Shown: piece after piece, positions 14,627 to 14,863 of the stretch
How the letters are laid out: the number at the start of each line of letters is the position of its first letter
How positions within the stretch are numbered: position 1 is the first letter of the stretch
Assembly: GCA_903920975.1 (NCBI GenBank)
Contig: CAIXNZ010000081.1
Location: forward strand, 1-14,863
Direction: 5' to 3'
Origin: Candidatus Falkowiibacteriota bacterium
Lineage (GTDB): Bacteria > Patescibacteriota > Patescibacteriia > CAIXNZ01
DNA length: 14,863 nucleotides
Notes under the pieces: model-generated
Told to the model about the DNA's origin: nothing
Database searches by the model: none
The model's input: only the letters and a program-made list of their open reading frames with translations
Translations under genes and position numbers: made by a program

Positions 14627-14863
14627 ATGGCTTTCGGACCATTCATGGTGCCGCAGTTTATTGATGTGGAAAGCAAGATACTCGGCCCAATAACAACACG
14701 ACAGTTTTTGATCATGATGATCGCGGGCATGATAGATTTTATTGTCTACAAATTATTTTATTTTAATACTTTTGTTATTGTGGCCATTTTGGTTTCCGGC
14801 TTGTTTGGTATTTTTGCTTTTTTTAAAATAAATGGCATGCCTTTTCACTTTTTCTTTTTGAAT
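14627..14863 (+). CDS. prgI: PrgI-family membrane protein (partial, runs off the window)
   Basis: The first 79 residues are visible. They begin MAFGPFMVPQFIDVESKI, followed by GPITTRQF, two membrane segments at about 26-45 and 47-66, and KINGMPFHFFFLN. This VPQFIDVE...GP.T.RQF...two TM...K.NG.PF layout is that of the PrgI family, a small inner-membrane component of Gram-positive-type conjugative T4SSs that is also widespread in CPR genomes. It usually lies next to a VirB4-type ATPase gene, expected just past the window end. The start is one base after the stop of the previous gene, implying translational coupling. Confidence 0.88.
   Translation, partial: MAFGPFMVPQFIDVESKILGPITTRQFLIMMIAGMIDFIVYKLFYFNTFVIVAILVSGLFGIFAFFKINGMPFHFFFLN

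Noticed and set aside
1..14863. Reassigned TGA codon (as in some CPR lineages)
   Set aside because: All long genes are open under the standard code and end at TAG or TAA with tight spacing to the next start; no gene needs TGA read as glycine.

Overview
The window looks like chromosomal DNA from a Patescibacteria (Candidate Phyla Radiation) bacterium, probably of the Parcubacteria type. This is inferred from AT-rich, almost fully coding DNA (about 107 noncoding bases in 14.9 kb), an extended -10 promoter of a form I associate with these genomes, and PrgI- and VirB6-like proteins that resemble CPR versions. No database search was possible. The standard genetic code fits: visible stops are TAG or TAA and there are no in-frame TGA codons.

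Layout, all on the + strand: (1) positions 1-75, the last codons of an unidentified gene, overlapping the next by 10 bases; (2) 66-911, rsmA/ksgA, the 16S rRNA dimethyladenosine transferase; (3) 912-974, the only real spacer, holding a strong extended -10 promoter and further TATAAT boxes; (4) 975-1649, a 224-aa single-pass membrane protein; (5) 1657-9378, a 2573-aa secreted protein with about 90 cysteines; (6) 9401-12967, a polytopic VirB6/TrbL-like membrane protein with a very long hydrophilic tail; (7) 12982-14625, a 547-aa soluble protein with a duplicated KIGGIG module; (8) 14627 to the window end, the start of a PrgI-family membrane protein. Gaps between genes 4 to 8 are 7, 22, 14 and 1 bases, so they very likely form one operon.

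The operon reads as a reduced type IV secretion-like apparatus: a VirB6-like inner-membrane channel candidate and PrgI (normally followed by a VirB4-type ATPase, which would lie past the window end), combined with a giant cysteine-repeat extracellular protein. The giant protein is the most striking element. It contains nine exact C-x5-G-C-x2-[FYL] motifs, nine C-x4-G-x-W-like motifs (five in tandem), a bracketing pair of four-cysteine boxes, and three jelly-roll (CBM4/9-like) modules, the first apparently split by the tandem repeat cassette. A role as a cell-surface adhesin or host-contact structure made with or exported beside the T4SS-like machine is inference. None of the internal starts has a recognisable Shine-Dalgarno sequence.
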